Below the pieces are notes generated by a model that saw only the letters and a list, made by a program, of their open reading frames with translations, did not search any database and was not told where the DNA came from. Below are positions 1 to 13,058 of a stretch of DNA of 64,000 bases, one piece after another (positions within the stretch are counted from its first letter, which is position 1; every line of letters begins with the position of its first letter). The DNA is taken from assembly GCF_037975245.1 (NCBI RefSeq), contig NC_092572.1, positions 5,667,001 to 5,731,000 of the forward strand. Direction: 5' to 3'. The position numbers were made by a program, and so were the translations under genes. The DNA is from Apostichopus japonicus (taxonomy: Eukaryota; Echinodermata; Holothuroidea; Aspidochirotida; Stichopodidae).

Positions 1-1250
1 TATACATCAATGTGTCAGTGGTTAGTGGGTAAAAGACCAACACAGGTTTACACTTATTTCAATTCATTGAGTTGCTCATAACACTTTACTCAAACTTCCA
101 TTACGTAATACTATTGGTCCCAAGATTATCCTGCATTTATTAACATTTGTAGTAACTGTTACGTATCAGACGTTGGTTTGATTTATACTTGTGACTTATA
201 AAGAAGGTTGAGTTTAACACTGTTACCGACATTTATATTAATTACTTGAAGTTTATTTCACAACCGTCGGTGATTTTACAACATAACATGTAACACACAC
301 TATAGCACCGTTCTTATTCATAGTGTAATGGCACCGTTTCTACTTCCTTAAGCCATCGTATTACTGTGTGAAATAAGCAATGTCTATACATATATGGATG
401 GTAACGTATTAGGATCAAACTTATATCTATTATAATAATACGAACTTGTGGCTTTTGACAAACAATAGGTTCCTGGGAATTTGAAAAGAAACATTCCAGC
501 AGTATATTTGCATAGGCAGTCGTCTGTTTTCAACCTTTACACTTTTTATCAATTGTTATGCTGCACCAGTGTTTGTCTTACGGTGGTCACACATATTTGA
601 CTAGGTGTGGGCGGTATTTAAAAATGATTAATTTATCGTATCAGGTAGCCTTGTTACGATGCCTTGACAATTGCTACCGTTTCTGTGTTGTGTTCGTTAT
701 ATTGTCCTTGAAGTACCAACGTGCTCTAACTCAATAGTAAATATGTGACGCGCATGTCATGCTGACATCAGGAAAATACAAATGCCACAACTTAACTGGT
801 GTAGTATAATATATGAGAAAGCAAAATCTTATACAACAATGAAAATTCGAATGCAAACATATTTCGGAATTTAAAGCATTTCCATTACATTCTGGAATTA
901 AGTAATAATAAAAATAATAACAATGGCCTTCCTTCTCAAAATTATAATTACCGTCAAACACATCAAATTACAGCTATATTCAATTGATTAATTCCATGTT
1001 AATATTTTATAGGTTGATATTCAGATTCCACACGATTCTGTGTATACCATGATGCTAATTCAAAGTCATGAAACATGATCAAGTTTCTCGCGTTTTGCTT
1101 GACATTCTTATTATGATGAAACTGAAGAACAACCGTCAATATGATATACGTCACTAAGTGCAAAAATGTAGGTAAAATTAAAAAAAAAATAGTAGTTGAG
1201 AAGCTCTGTATAACAAAAACAAACAAACATATAAACGTGTCCTTTTACTT
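1..1250. repeat. Upstream 1.25 kb repeat, unit R1 (paired with 34985-36270)
   Basis: This segment aligns along its whole length, with small indels, to 34985-36270. Shared blocks include 'gtgggtaaaagaccaaca' near 30 and 35020, 'acttccttaagccat' near 344 and 35325, 'acaataggttcctgggaat' near 462 and 35442, and 'tatgatatacgtcacta' near 1140 and 36187. A partial third copy lies at 36535-36835, and the first 170 bases also resemble 32600-32770. No reading frame is convincing. The short minus-strand frame near 999-1226 recurs at 36056-36259 only because the DNA is duplicated. It is read here as the left flank of a tandemly duplicated locus; a dispersed repeat family is the alternative. Confidence 0.75.
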
Positions 1251-4200
1251 AAATCGGTATGTAAATATCAAACTCAAAATGTAGCAACCTTTTGCAGATA
1301 TATGTGATTAAAGTCAGAATTATAATCTGTAAGGCAGAAAAATATTCAATCAGTTTCACTTCAGGAATAATATTGATTTGAACTAATTTAAAGATACGTG
1401 TGATAATGTAACTACAAGGTTATGTTCTTGCAGTTATGTCATATGCATCACCATTTCAGCAAACGAACCATCAACAAGCATAATAAGTCCATTGTGATTT
1501 CCGAGGCAACATAACCGATCTAGTGATGTGCACATAATTAAATTATTCAGTCTAGTATGTGATTTTTTATTGTGTGTGTGTGTGTGGGGGGGGGGGTAAT
1601 TCTAAATCCCCTAACTGTTTGAATTTTGGGCAGTAGCTGGTGTAGAGGTCCTCCTTAGCTTAGACGTCAAATTGTGCATTCTGGGGCATATTGGAACTGC
1701 AACTGCCGGTAAATATATCTAGGCAAAAAACTATGCTCATGAATTGAATTGAATTTATGTGTACGATTGAAAAACGGATGTATTCAACTTAAACTGCAAA
1801 TACCTCTCCCTTGTTCACGATTGATTCAACACATCAGCGTTTCTTGAGACTCGAGAAGTGATATAATTCTTCCACATCGCATGTAAATAAATCCACGACT
1901 GGAGATGAAAGTTGGCAATGAGCACGCCATTGAACGGCATCATTGGGGAAGATAACAACTAAAGGTGTTCTTTTGACTTACGGTCTGTCGCATTTTGCGG
2001 TGAATTGGTGGAATATTTTATATTTTTTCACAACTAAAACCCTAGTTAGAGCAGTGTATTATCGTTGACACGTTAATTTCTATGTAAGAACAAAAGAAAC
2101 AGCCAAGAACGTATGTATAATTAAGAAAGAGAAGAAACTGATTTGGTTTAACGCAGGTATCCAGAACTGCACAAGCAACAATTGCTTAGTATCGAATTAT
2201 TTTCCCTAGTTTCCCACAATTGGTAAAAACAAGCCCAGTGACGCGTCGAGATTGGATGAGAATACATTTTATTTCAAAAGCCGGAAACTGCTATACTTGC
2301 AAAATGATTAAAGATTCGAATTCAAGCCGTAATACTACAAAACAATTGTTTAAAAATTTGATACAATAGTTCTCTGCTTTATGTTATTGAAATTTTATGT
2401 CTTTGTCCAACAAAACCATGTAGAAGAGAAAAATTAAGTTTACCTTTCTTCTCCCTAAAATCGACAGTTATGTTTGTTTGTAACAAAACATGATGGTACT
2501 ATTTCATGTTATATTTTATTATCGCAGTGTCATTGAATATCCTAAAACAATGTTGTATAGAACGAGCTACAGAACCATCGCATAGGGAGTGAAAACACAG
2601 CGATATGTATGTTCTGTCGTAGACAAGAAATTAATATATGTTAATGTGGAGAGAGAGAGAAAAAGAGGGGGGGGGGGGCGAATCTTGAAGGTTATTATCG
2701 AATTCGACGAACATGCTTTCGAATTTGGTTGTAAGTTTAGTAGCAGTACGGTAGGTACCATGCCTGTTGAAGGTTGAAGTAGAGTGTGCCAACATATCTA
2801 AAATATGGACAAGAAACAGTTTGCTTACTCAAATAAACCGTATCACTTTAGATCTTATATCTAACTTAACCAACAACTATACAACAAGACAGAAAGGGAA
2901 CCACATTATGCTCTTTTGATTAAAACGTTTTGAGAAATGTCACCAATTATAGAGACTGAACACTAACAGCAAACAGCTCTATCAATTTTCAACCTCAGAC
3001 CCTTACATCGAGAGTATAATTGTATAAACACTCTTAATGCTAACATGTTCTAATATACTTACAACATGGAGTCTGGCCAATTAAGTACAACAACATAAAT
3101 AGGTCAATGTTGCGATTTAATAAGAAGAAACAAACCTAAACAATACGAATCATTGCAGCATGCATCGACAAATGCCAATTGTAAGACATCGCGGTGAATA
3201 AAAGAAATGATTAAATGCATTGAAAACTCGCCCCAAACGGCGTGCGGCCATCTGAAAAAGTTAACTTTCTGTTGCTTGCAAGTGACTTTTTGTTCGTGTC
3301 GCTAAAAAATGCAGACAGTTATGAAACGTGATACCTTAATTGTTATCTTTAGCTGGACCTGAGATGTCCATCGCTGTATCGTTTGTTTACTGTGCTGTGG
3401 GTATAGACCGCAGCTGTATGTACTGACTGAACACTTGTGTATAATTACCGACGGTAGCAAGCTGTGTGTTTGTATTTTCTGGGATCGATGGTGTTGTTTA
3501 ACACTTCTGTTACACCTCATTCGAAAATAGGTCAAAATACCGGCATTAGACGTTTATTTTTGCCCTAGTATTCACACCTTTTAAGTGGTTATCGCTTATG
3601 TTCTTGTTCTCCAAAAACAATGTAACTTCGTTCTTAAAAAATAAACTGTATTTCAAATTATTTTGGTGGTTAGAAGAAGTTAGACTTGTAAATGTTTTTG
3701 CTATTATCTCATGGAAGAACCTGATGTGCAAGATGAAAGTTTATATTCTAAGCACAGTAACTCAAATTACACTGCAAAACCACATAGTACCTCCAGCTTG
3801 TCTATATAGAAGATGACGATGCATGGTCGGTTTACCGCAAGAGATGGATGTACTTCTGAAAATCTCTATGGCATATGTCATAGTGCCTAAAATAAATTTC
3901 TTTCTCGGAATTAAATTTTAAAACTACGGCAACACACCACTTCATCACTAACAAGTGATCGGGTTTTGTTTTAGTAACGTCTAGAGGTCGTGCGCTGACC
4001 TACATGGAGTGTGACCACTCCCGATTTTGCAATTTCCCAAGATCAGGCCCCGAAAATCCCAAGAAATCCCAAAGACACTGTACTGTATGGATATCTAGCA
4101 ATATCTATCTATAGGAATTCCCAAGATCATCCCTTAACTGAAGGCAAATAGATACTTGAAGCCTTCACTGTATAATGAACTTTAAACTGTGCGTCTTTCG

Positions 4201-4452
4201 AAATGAAAAGATTGTGGGGCGTTGCTAAAAAACAAATACAAGGTATTTATTTCAGTCTCATTTCAATTATTCGAATTTGTAAGCAAACAGCCGATATCAC
4301 ATCATATCAGTGACCATGAAATTGGCGTTCCAGTATGAACAACTTCCAAACTGTTAGTGTGTGTAGTGTTCGGTTTCGGAAATATCTGGTATTTTTCCAT
4401 TCCTTCAACGAAGTTTTATATTAGCCGTTATAAGTGGTTTTAATATATGTAC
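1251..4452. other. Non-coding stretch, no gene seen
   Basis: No exon with convincing splice sites or protein similarity was found on either strand. The stretch holds a short (GT)n run followed by a G-run near 1573-1597 and an (AG)n/G-run near 2650-2678. By comparison with locus B this interval occupies the place where signal-peptide and Ig exons would be expected, but none could be recognised. Confidence 0.5.
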
Positions 4453-4458
4453 ACCAAT

Positions 4459-5213
4459 GCATGGGCGCAGATCCTGGCCTGGACAGCGGGACGTGTCCCC
4501 ACTAGCTTTTTCATTAGTGGGGACATGATATATCGTGTCCCCATCAAGTTGTCTTGACCAAACGTTGCATTTCAAAATCCCCTGTATTGAACTTTGGCGC
4601 AGTTTGATCCAGCATTGTGCAAATGACATGCTATAAAAGAAAAGAATTATTATAATTGACACTGTTAGGCGTGACTTCTCCGCTTAAGTATCAACACATT
4701 CAATCATGTGAAACATACTCTGTACACGAGACTGGTAAATTGTGGTCAGCAAAACGGACTGAGTGCGAACCAAACAATCATTAACAACTCACACTGTGTG
4801 TTGCCAATTTGAGCTAGATTCACGTACGGTTCTCATTTTATTATATTTATCCACAGTTGTTAAATATAGGACGGAAATCGCATTTGCGGCAGTCTATACT
4901 TGTTTTCTGGGATAGGACTCCAGACCCATCGTATACAAAAGTCTACCTGGATTGTTTGTCCCCTGATTTTTTTTTCTGCAGACGCCTATGTATTTCCCCA
5001 AACTAAATTTCTAAGCCATGAGATCTAAAACTTAGGGAGGTTTGGGAGCATCATTGGGTCTGGGAAGTGTTATTTCCGGCGATCTAGGAGGTATATATTT
5101 GCCCAAAAAATTCTTGTACGCTACGTGAGAACCCGTGGTCGCGCTCCACTTAGATAGTATCAGAGAACAGACAAGCGTCCCCACCATTATCCAAGACTGC
5201 ACTGCGCCCATGC
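4459..5213. mobile_element. 755-bp non-autonomous DNA transposon with 6-bp TSD
   Basis: The left end 'GCATGGGCGCAG' (4459-4470) is matched by its exact reverse complement at the right end (5202-5213). Both ends are flanked by the same six bases, 'accaat' (4453-4458 and 5214-5219), which is a clean target-site duplication. No transposase frame is present. An internal stretch near 5070-5160 resembles, in reverse, sequence in the elements at 29041-30123. The combination of TIR and TSD supports a cut-and-paste element. The superfamily is not settled: the shared module points to a hAT-related group, but six bases is short for hAT. Confidence 0.75.
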
Positions 5214-5624
5214 ACCAATAAATTAACCGACTGTCCCTGACCAACATTCTTACACATACCTTCCTCTACCTGTGCAATTTTGACCGGTCTGTTAGGGATT
5301 GAAGAAGGTTTTTTACTATATTGGTTGTCCATAGATGAAAATTTGTGCAACATTATGGGTATGTTTTGAAGTGAATTTATTTCACGAGAAATGTGAATTG
5401 TCAAATTCTGAACACATAATGGGCTTAAAACTTTAAAAAGTGGGGCTGACGGGTATTGTGGTCCGCGACGTAGAATCACCTACAAAAGCAATGACCCACA
5501 GGAGATGCGATGAGGTCGCACATGATGTGACTGGTGACAATCTTCTAAAAGGTTATGGATGAAAAACAATTATTTGGTTCTCGGGCAAAAGTGTAAATCT
5601 GGTTGGTCATTTTCAAGCCCGAGA

Positions 5625-5722
5625 AGTGCCATTTCCGGTGATCTGGGGGGTATCAAAACCAGAAATTTTCTTGTACGCTGCGCGCCAACCGATGGTGGCG
5701 CTCCGCTTAGATAGTAATTCGC
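5625..5722 (-). repeat. Diverged copy of the 'TCTAAGCGGAGCGCCACC' module
   Basis: Read on the minus strand this segment gives 'ctatctaagcggagcgcc' followed by a block ending near 'ggaaatggcacttc'. The same order of blocks occurs at 29080-29190, with weaker copies near 5070-5160 (minus) and 29426-29500 (plus). It is followed by a C-run at 5726-5738. It is probably a terminal piece of a non-autonomous DNA element, but no clean boundaries or target duplication were found. Confidence 0.55.
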
Positions 5723-6534
5723 GCCCCCCCCCCCGGGTTAGAAAATCCCTGATAACGGTTAATTTCTAACAACATCAATCAATAACCTGTTCCTGATCAG
5801 TTAGCCTAAAAAATATCATTTTTTGTTTTAAAACAAAATGGTTACGAGTGTAAACTTGGTCAGTTAATGTGTGACATTCTCTGTGACTATGTTTGTAGTG
5901 TATATGAGATCTGTTCATGGAATATTACCTTATAATGTGTACATTTGATCTAATGTATGCTGAATGGCGCAAGTATATGGGCTCACAGTAGGTGGTAATA
6001 GGGTCTCATTTAAAATGTGGAAAGGCAAATCTAAGCCAGTTGGCTTTCTAGACCATTTATTTCCTCTCTAGTTATTAGTGAGTTCAATATCTTGAAGAAA
6101 AACAAGTATTTCAAACTAAATTGCTTGTTGAGATCATTCACTCGGTTGTTCCTAAAAACATTTGCAAAATATCACTCCATTTGAAAAAAAACAATCATAC
6201 CTTAACTATACAAACTGCTATAAGGAGTGGCTTTTGACTTAAATATTCAGCATTTTGTTTAGAGTAATTAACTTCTGCCAAAGGTTGTCCCATTGAATAA
6301 ACATTGTTTTTGTACATGATTCATAATTACTGTGCATTAACTAGTGATGGGAACGTTCTAGCCAACTGCTCCCGGGTATACGTTTGTTATTTTCGGCCGT
6401 TTCCCCCAGGGACCCGTAGGGGATGCGACGGTGTTTAATATGGAGATAGCGAATGGTTCACAAAATGTGCAAGTTTAGCAGAAGTATAGGTAAAATAAGT
6501 GTTAAAGTGTTGTACTTTGGTTGGCCTATGTTTG

Positions 6535-8475
6535 ATTATTTAAATGTAGCTCATTATCCTGCTTGGTTAAAAGTAGTACTTAAGAATAAAATAAATGTAA
6601 TTGTAGTTTGAAAAATATAATAGTATCGTATCATTTTACTGGGCTTCACTTCCTATGAGGTTGTTTAGACAGTAGGAAATTATAGCATTCCAACATATTT
6701 AATTTACATTTGGCAATATATGTACTTAACATAACCTGTTTCCATTGAGTTGTATTAATCATCCTAAAATTTGTAATAAGTATGATAAAATAGGCTAGGT
6801 TACATTAATGTATATCTTAAGTTAGGTATAAGCCTAGTCATTGACCTGTCATATAGCCATCTATGTTGGATTTCAGACGCATGTTTCTAAAATGTAATTT
6901 ATACTTGGTGAATCAAAGTGATGATACCTTTAACATTGAAATGCGAATGCCAGTTCCTGTTGACGAGTACAAGCGCAAGTAGCATGCAAAGCCGTGAGTA
7001 TTTTTCAATATTTTGACATTTGCTGATTACGAGAACGATTGCAAATTAGCTATTTGTACTTGCACGAGTACGAAGTACAAGTGTGTTGCATTTAAGACGT
7101 ATAAAATGTACTTAGTACTATTCGTCGATGCATGTGGATTCTTACATTTAATAAGCAAAATTGTCCCTTTATTAACCTTTAGATTACAATACAAAATTGA
7201 TTGAAACACTTTTAGGTCATGTAATGGATGCCAAATGTCACATTTGTAAAGGAAACATTTCCTTGCACTTATAACTTGTCTCACTGTTGGAGATCTTCTC
7301 ATAATTAAAACGGCAAACGCATTTAGGTCGGTGCATGCACCAGCTAAACAAATTTGCAACCTGACAACCTCAAAGAACTGTTCGGTAATTAATTTCTAGA
7401 TAGTGTTGATGATTGTTTCTATACGTTTAGACCATTAAAAGGTCAATGAGTGGCCTAGAAATTTTGCGGAAAGGATTGGTGGGTGGCAGAAGGGAAACAC
7501 AGCTAAATTTGGGCCCTTCCTTTAAAGAAAGTGATATTTTGTTTTGGTACTATACCAAAATGCAGAGGATATGCAATCGCTTACTCTACGAATGTAACAT
7601 TGTTATATTAATGTACATTTCCAAAAGAAGGCTTCACCGAAATGCTCATACGTACCCACGTGTTACTGTGACGTGTGCTTCAGCGGAAATTCTCTAGCTG
7701 AGCTTGTACTTCAGAGTGTAATTTTGATTAGTCATGGATGGAAGCATCACACCAGGTCGGACAATGTCTTCTTGGTCAGGAAACACGAGAGCTCAACGCA
7801 TCAGACCAGACAGCTGCAAACTCACCAGTTGCATGTATTATACCAGGAAGTATATATCTTCGTGTCCTAGGTTTCCTGGTATATTATCTTTAATAACGCG
7901 TAATGCGAACGTGATCTCCAATGATCATGGAACATCTGAGAAAGGATATCTCAATTGTAACATCACGGCTGATATTTCAATTGATTACAACATGCAGCAA
8001 CATTTTACCCGACCTGACGATTAAGATGAAAATGACATAAAATAATACACACGCAAACGTTAATACTTTCCCTTTTCCTGATGTAAGTGATAGTTCTTAA
8101 TAATTACTCACTGCGAAGTGTGACTTTTTTGTTCTAATTATATTACTTCCTCCCTGTTTAATGCAATGTTTGCTACTGACATATTAACATGATCGAACAT
8201 ATTTGGAACTAAATTTCTGCATGTTAATCATAACTGTATTTAATTCAGATTTTGCTTCTTATCATTTACTATTATAAAAGAGATACCCATTTGCATTCGT
8301 CAAAGGAAAAGTAATGAACTAAATTAAAGGCCTTCCAGTTCTCATATTTTTTTATAATCCTTTGTCCTAATAGGTATCACGCGTTTTTTTTTTTTGATAG
8401 CAAATGTTTAGCAGGTATTTTATAACATTGTAAAGTTAGTGTATAGGCTGATAAGAGTACTATTGGGGGCTTAAC
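6535..8475. other. 1.9 kb segment present in copy A only
   Basis: Copy B goes directly from the block equivalent to 6499-6532 to the block equivalent to 8478, so about 1.9 kb is missing there or was gained here. Overlapping frames at 7446-7697, 7673-7870 and 7734-8024 are open for 60-100 residues. One reads 'RVTVTCASAE', which is loosely Ig-like, and another 'GYLNCNITADISI'. Neither has both Ig cysteines plus the tryptophan in one frame, and splice boundaries could not be fixed. I would not call a gene; a decayed Ig exon is possible. Confidence 0.5.
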
Positions 8476-8576
8476 AGAGAAAAATACGCCGATGTCGTTG
8501 TCGGTAACTCCGTCGCTTCAAAGATATTCTGTTTCCCTGGCTATCGTTTACATTTAAACATTCCTACTGTGACAAG

Positions 8577-8627
8577 TAATGTAAGCCTGTGGAGCAGGCA
8601 AATTGCCTGCTCCACAGGCTTACATTA
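8577..8627. repeat. 51-bp perfect palindrome
   Basis: Two 25-base arms (left arm beginning 'taatgtaagcctgtggagca') are perfect reverse complements around a single central base. Copy B has only the left arm in diverged form (about 53775-53792) and no second arm, so the palindrome arose in copy A after duplication. A hairpin or cruciform is possible. Confidence 0.9.
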
Positions 8628-10500
8628 ATTGCCTGAGGCAATAATACAAATCATAACATAGGAGCCAGATTCTCTTCCACCTTAAACTTATTAACAAACA
8701 AAGATCCATTGAGAATGAACAAAATGCCACTCCGCAATATGGTATATGTAACATGTAATACTTAACAAATGTTACATTTGCATTTTCAATGTTTAATTGA
8801 CCCTTTATACTTATCCTAGTATCACAAACGAAACATCTAACCACAGCTGTCATCACAAAATATTCTCTACCTTTGAATCAATCAATTATCGTTGAATCCT
8901 AAAATACCATAAGAAAGGATATTTTAACGATGATGTATTTGTTATTGAAGTTATTTTTGTTTCTTTGTTGTTTAGAATAAGCGAGTGAATGGCTTGAGCA
9001 AAGTCCAATGACCTATCCATTCGACCCTGTCTCTTTCTGTGCGTGCCTATCTAGTAGTTTTGTGTTTTCCATGTTCTCAAATAAGCCATAACAAAAAACC
9101 GACATTTGAATAGATTCTTGCGCGAGGCTATTCAATCAATCACGAGACAACTAATTCCATCACCCGATGAATCCGGTGTACTCTTCCGATGTTATGAACA
9201 CACGTACGAGCACACAGGAAGACAGCCAGACATCGGAAAGGACGTAAAATGGAAGCTGTAATAATTTTAGATAAAATGAACCGTACTTTGACTTGGTTAC
9301 TGGTAGGGACATTGTAAAGATCTACAAATGTAATTGAGTGGTAGTAAGAAACTCGTTGTTTTAAGTTTAGGACCCAAATATTTGTGTTTGGAGTCAACCG
9401 AGTTCGTAGACATAACAAGGGGCTAGGCTTGTTAGGGTGTATGTGATTCACTGCAACGTTAGACACTAGATTATAAACCACCCTTTTTTTTGTTTCGTAA
9501 GAGTATTTGCGACCTAGAGAGCATTTGTACATTTGGCTCAAATATTTATGATCTTGAAGAAAACAATTGAGGGGAAGAATATTGAAAGGTAACAGCAAAT
9601 TGTACATTTTAGTATTTTCACTCAGTAAGGCGAGGCTGTACTACTCAATATACAGGAGCGATATACCTTCGCACGAGTCATATTCGCCAGAGTCATTATA
9701 CTCACGAGTCATTACACTCACGAGCCATTATACTTACGAGGCCCTTGTTTTAAACAGTTGTTAAATTGGAATAACTTGATTTGTGGATACATGTTATTGA
9801 GTACAAGAACACTCTTCTTTTCTGTAAAGTTCACAGGTCATTTGAGATTAAACGAGATTAAAGTATGAAAACCCTGTAAACACGATAACTCAGTAAATAC
9901 ATCTATCTTGTAATCAAGGGTAGACATTAGCTTGTGAGAACACTATCAAGGAAAGTGGTTCTTCAATCATCTCTTTGATATACATATGAGACCAGCATGG
10001 ACCAGCAGCCAGTTTGTTATTTAAACGATAGATACGTGTAGTTTTTACCTTATTCTGTGTAACGAATCAGTTCAAGAATGATTGACAACTAGCCCGTTGG
10101 TGTAAACATTGACCAAAATATGACCAGAATTTTAAAGAAAGTTAGCTTTCAGCCTTAAGTATACTTACGGGAGAGCTTGTTAAGAGCCAGACGACCATCC
10201 ACAAGAAAGATTACTAGACAGGTTTGTCATGTATGAGAGCCTATATATCAGCGACATTTAAAAACAAACAAAAAACAAACAATAATCGCTATTTGGCAAG
10301 CGTAACAACAGTTCATTGCACCAAATAATTGATTAACTTGTCACTAATATAATTTGTATTCTCTGTAAATGTTACAGGTATTGCAAGATTTAAAGTCAAT
10401 TATTTCCAACCTTTGCAAGGTACATACAATCTGCTTCGTAACTCACACTGAAAATGATATTTCTATGCAATAACAAATTCTCCGGATGTATAACTTAAAA

Positions 10501-10735
10501 TCAAATGTAACAGAATAATTGAAATGCTGGTTGCACCAATGTTGTCCCAAACAAATCCCGAAGAGCTTTAGCTATAACTGGTGCCACTTTTTTTTCTTTA
10601 AAGTTACTTTGTATCTGTACAATAGCTACATAGCTATAGGCTTGGGAGAACCTCACTGCACCTCTGCATAATATGTTCTTGCCATCTTCATTACAAAATA
10701 CTATTGCTCCAATATCCAATATTGACCCCCAACAG
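10501..10735 (-). other. Minus-strand open frame conserved in both duplicate copies
   Basis: On the minus strand this reads '...FCNEDGKNILCRGAVRFSQ...' through about 70 residues. The paralogous stretch at 56329-56545 keeps the same frame open with a near-identical protein (for example 'FCNEDGKDIFWRGAVRFSQ'), although both regions carry small DNA differences. The pattern G-x-(I/L)-V-F-C-x-E-D-G-K is loosely like the start of a ribonuclease H fold, which would suggest retroelement origin. That reading is a guess. No start, stop or splice structure identifies a host gene. Confidence 0.3.
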
Positions 10736-11292
10736 CTTAGCTATGGCAATATTAATCTTATACCCATACCCAAGGCGGTTGGAAAGGCATTTGTCGAGTA
10801 GAAAATTCGCAACTAAGGTGCCGATGAGAATTGGAAACTTTGCATGAAATCACGATACCGAAGTTTTTCAGAACTCCTCAAATTGTGTAAATTAGGTGTC
10901 AATCATGTGGAAAACACACCGAAAAGTCCTTAATAAGATTTTCTATACATCTCGTGTATTTGTGTTCTGACTCGAAACGGTGTTTTTCTTCACTTCTTCG
11001 TGTAACCAAACCAAATTCTATTTATCTTTGTGAGCATATGTCAACAACGGGAAAATCCGAATCGAGAACTATTAATTTTTTGGGTAATTAATCTTTTCCC
11101 GTATGACAAAGATATTAGGTAAAGTATTCTAAATAAAATAAACTTATTTTTCTGTATTATCACTATTCAAGCAAAGATATGTGTGATTAATAGCAATTAG
11201 TACATACACATAGCACAACTGTAAGCAGGCTGCTTGTAACTCTGTTCGGGGACAAATAAAAATGTTATCCAAAAACTCATTTAAACAGAATA

Positions 11293-12301
11293 CCGGGCCG
11301 CGAATATTTTTTCCCAAACTGAACTGACACTGATATAATATCCTAGATTCTGATTGGCTCTCAGCGAGCACGTGATATACTTTAATATTCAACATGGATC
11401 CCTCGATAATCTGTCGATATCAGTATGATATTCACATTAGCAATTTTCTAGAACTTTTGGTAGGTATATATGAACGAAAGTATATAGTGTTCTTAACACA
11501 ATGAAGCAACTATTCCCAACTACTGCGCCCATTATAGGCAGTCCTCGAACGTTTGTTTACTCGCTTGACTCCGCTCTACACAACACATGTGATGCAGCCT
11601 ATTGTACTGTGTATAGTATACAACACAATAAAACACAGTGCATTTGTAATTGCATACACATGTAGCCGATGTACATATGTACGAGTTGTTTGTGTACATT
11701 CGGAGTTGCGATACTTTTAGTTTTATCATCATTAATTCAAAATGTATTCAGTCATTGAATCATGGTAGGCCTAGTCGAATATGCAGTGGCCATGAAGACG
11801 GCGAGCGAGTGTGTGCCAGCCAGTGAGTGTATACAAAAAAAGGCATTTGACGATATGGCTGTGTCTTTTGACTTGTTAACTAGTTGTATATAGCCTTATA
11901 AACTATACGTACGGAAACACAAATGTTTGCCGGCACCATTAGACGTTCTTGTACATGGTGACCTAGTAGGCCTGCATTAACCGTATATACGTATTCGTAT
12001 TAGTTCGAGATCTCAAATTCACTATAGGCCCTACCGCCCTTACAGTAGCTCTCGATAACTGGAAAGCCTCACATTTTATCTACACGTATAGGCACACTTA
12101 GGCCTACAGACTTTAACTTAGCCTGTATAAGGCCTAAACACGTATTTTTGAAATGATGTGGCCCATGAGGATTGGTATGATCAACACTTACAGTGTCACA
12201 TACATTCATTGATAAACGCAGACTACCATTCCGGTTTTGATCAACCAATCAGAAATAATTTCAGTGTCAGTTCAGTTTGGGAAAAATATATTCGCTACCG
12301 G
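11293..12301. other. 1.0 kb segment of copy A bounded by 9-bp direct repeats, absent from copy B
   Basis: Copy A reads 'aataccgggccgcgaatatt', then about 1 kb, then 'gctaccgggcctacacactc'. Copy B (57093 on) reads 'aataccgggcctacacactc' with nothing between. The shared bases 'taccgggcc' at both edges fit deletion from copy B by recombination or end-joining at the short repeat. No coding region was recognised in the segment; short frames at 11532-11732 and 12158-12482 look like chance. Confidence 0.75.
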
Positions 12302-12759
12302 GCCTACACACTCATCAACTCTACGAACGTACCAAAGTGTTATTACTGTACATTTTCAAAATGATGCATTATCAACAGCTTATGCATATCAATATACTAC
12401 TTTCACGTGTGATTCAACAGAGTTTCTCTCTCTGAGCGTGCACATGATTAGTCACTGCACCACGTATCAATGTATTGTTTAATATTGACTAACGTGTATG
12501 TGTGTTTTTTGTTTGCATTGGACATTATGAAAATATACCCGTGTGCTTGCGTAAATGAAGGATCAACTCAATTAACTGATTAATTATCTTTAGGTTCCTA
12601 ATTGTCAATATACCTAAACTTGACACTCTGTTTGGTATGTTAACTGTTCGTGTAAGTCTCTCTTCAATACACACTTCAAATGGAAGTTTATTCGACTGCT
12701 CTATCCAACAACACTGTTACCCTGTCGGGGTAGGTGGGACTTCTGCTGACAGTGTGGTC

Positions 12760-12905
12760 AACTATTAATGATAACGATGCAGATAATGATGATGATAAAG
12801 ATCAAGATCGTGATCGAGATCAATATCGAGATCATGTACATGATCATGATAATTGTCCACGACCCCGTCCCGGTCCCATCCCCGTCCCTGTCCCCGTCCC
12901 GGTAT
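12760..12905. repeat. Compound simple repeat (GAT-rich then CCCCGT-rich)
   Basis: A run of gat/gatc words is followed by imperfect 'ccccgtccc' units. The paralogous run is at 61390-61520. Low-complexity frames on both strands here are translation of the repeat. Confidence 0.85.
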
Positions 12906-13058
12906 CCATATTCCAGTCCCCGTTGTTACGAGGGCCCATTGTAGCCTAACGCTAGTCACTGCTAGTGAGGAACCTAATGTTATAATATAGAAAGTATTTG
13001 AAATTGCCTACGTAACAAATCAATATTTGAGAAATTAGGTCGGGTTATCGTGTCAGAA